Shown here in pieces: positions 22,331 to 23,182 of a stretch of DNA of 23,182 nucleotides. Both the position numbers and the translations under genes were made by a program. A model generated the notes under the pieces. That model ran no database searches. It was not told where the DNA came from and saw only the letters and a program-made list of their open reading frames with translations. The stretch's first letter is position 1, and each line of letters opens with the position of its first letter. Source of the stretch: CAZEER01 sp964511215 (GTDB lineage: Bacteria > Fidelibacterota > Marinisomatia > Marinisomatales > UBA1611); assembly GCA_964511215.1 (NCBI GenBank), contig CAZEER010000037.1, forward strand, positions 1 through 23,182, given 5' to 3'.

Positions 22331-23182
22331 GATTTTGTGAGAAATATTCTTTGGTCATCTTCTTCAATGCTCCAGTTAATAGAAGTATAGAAATAAGATT
22401 AGGAAAAGTCATTATACCCAAAGCTGCGTCGCCAAATGCCCAGATGGCTTCTAATTCTGCAATTCCACCAATAAATACAAATATAACATAAACCCAGAGA
22501 TATGGCATGATAGCTTTTTCACCAAATAAATACACAGCCGCCCTATTTCCATAAAAAGACCAGGCTATTGCAGTTGATACGGCAAACAATAGAACTGACA
22601 CTGTCACGATTTTATCACCATAATTAAATAAAAAAGATAATCCTTTTTTAAATGCAAATGATGTCAATAAACTACTATTCAATAATTCCCTACCCTGAAA
22701 ATATCCAGAATCTAATGCAAGAGTAGCTTCTTCAAGAGTTGAAGCTGTAATTTTTACAAAAAATTCAGTATGCTGCCAAGCGCCTGTAGAAATAATGACT
22801 AACCCTGTCATTGTACATATAATAATTGTATCAATATAAGGACCTAACATAGCTACAGCACCTTCTCGAATAGGGTATTCAGTTTTTGCCGTAGAGTGGG
22901 CTATTGCAGCCGATCCTTGGCCTGCTTCATTTGAATAGAGTCCTCTTTTTATGCCCCATAGCATGGTCATTAAAATACCCCCACTAGTGCCTGCTATTGT
23001 AGCAGGTGGATTGAAGGCCATCGATATTATCATATATAGGCTATCGGTAATTTTATCAATATTCCAAATAATGATTAAACCTGCAGAAAAAACATATATC
23101 AAGGCCATAGCAGGCGCTAAATATCCTGTAACCTTTCCTATCCTAGTTATACCTCCAATAATAACCATTCCAACAATTAAGG
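22311..23182 (-). CDS. AGCS-family sodium:alanine/glycine symporter, C-terminal part (runs off window)
   Basis: About 290 residues of a polytopic transporter. The AGCS signature GIKRGLYSNEAGQGSAAIAH is visible with AKTEYPIREG after it. The next helix, PYIDTIIICTMTGLVII, is also typical, as is the later FYGNRAAVYLFG. These transporters take up alanine or glycine with sodium. The frame is open upstream of the ATG at 23166-23168 to the window edge, and family members have about 450-500 residues, so the first ~170 residues lie outside. The C-terminus is complete, ending in a basic tail, and overlaps the start of the IMPase gene. Confidence 0.93.
   Translation of the reverse strand, partial: LIVGMVIIGGITRIGKVTGYLAPAMALIYVFSAGLIIIWNIDKITDSLYMIISMAFNPPATIAGTSGGILMTMLWGIKRGLYSNEAGQGSAAIAHSTAKTEYPIREGAVAMLGPYIDTIIICTMTGLVIISTGAWQHTEFFVKITASTLEEATLALDSGYFQGRELLNSSLLTSFAFKKGLSFLFNYGDKIVTVSVLLFAVSTAIAWSFYGNRAAVYLFGEKAIMPYLWVYVIFVFIGGIAELEAIWAFGDAALGIMTFPNLISILLLTGALKKMTKEYFSQNHVPYKK

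Noticed and set aside
1..23182. Mobile elements, CRISPR arrays, phage genes, toxin-antitoxin or defence systems.
   Set aside because: No transposase, integrase, direct-repeat array, attachment-site-like duplication next to the tRNAs, or defence-family domain could be found on either strand.

Overview
The window is an AT-rich bacterial chromosomal segment with almost all genes on the + strand, tightly packed and often overlapping by a few bases. The gene set suggests an uncultured marine bacterium of the FCB group; Candidatus Marinimicrobia (SAR406) is my best guess. The reasons are the low GC, the Bacteroidetes-like stretch of PheS around its RNEA and FHQVEG motifs, many starts without a clear Shine-Dalgarno sequence, and the mix of DUF2914, phosphodiester glycosidase, S41 and M28 peptidase genes. 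This is inference from protein style, not a phylogeny. Two runs of N (9019-9118 and 16579-16588) are assembly gaps, and each one falls inside a gene.

Layout. Positions 1-2240 hold envelope genes: a DUF2914 protein, a lipoprotein-like phosphodiester glycosidase and a YqaA-type DedA membrane protein. Positions 2382-4329 hold a CBS-domain protein and a RimB-like/RimK pair for glutamate-ligase chemistry. A secreted M28 carboxypeptidase Q-like peptidase occupies 4384-5742. From 5830 to 20559 every gene is on the + strand with no gap above 35 bases. This run begins with a lysine-degradation set (divergent ornithine aminotransferase-like enzyme, ALDH7-type semialdehyde dehydrogenase, L-lysine 6-transaminase). 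It continues with rsmI, tmk and an S41 C-terminal processing peptidase, then tRNA-Val(GAC), then the classical thrS-infC-rpmI-rplT-pheS-pheT translation operon, which runs on into a short coiled-coil gene, zapA and folD. A GC-rich hairpin at 20734-20757 probably ends this block. After it come tRNA-Arg(CCG), a secreted PDZ-containing protein of unknown function, and two convergent minus-strand genes: an inositol monophosphatase and the C-terminal part of an AGCS sodium:amino-acid symporter that runs off the window.

How they work together. The lysine set would convert L-lysine to 2-aminoadipate 6-semialdehyde (LAT) and then to 2-aminoadipate (ALDH7). The extra aminotransferase is related to ornithine aminotransferases but lacks the usual residues at one cofactor-binding turn. 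The thrS-pheT block couples aminoacyl-tRNA synthetases, IF3 and ribosomal proteins L35/L20. In it infC can only be read full length from a non-AUG codon, best assigned to AUA at 14731 behind a good Shine-Dalgarno sequence, which fits the known IF3 autoregulation logic. No mobile element, CRISPR array, phage gene or defence system is visible. The interest lies in start-codon choices, gene adjacency, one odd domain architecture and two gap artefacts, rather than in a clearly new system.
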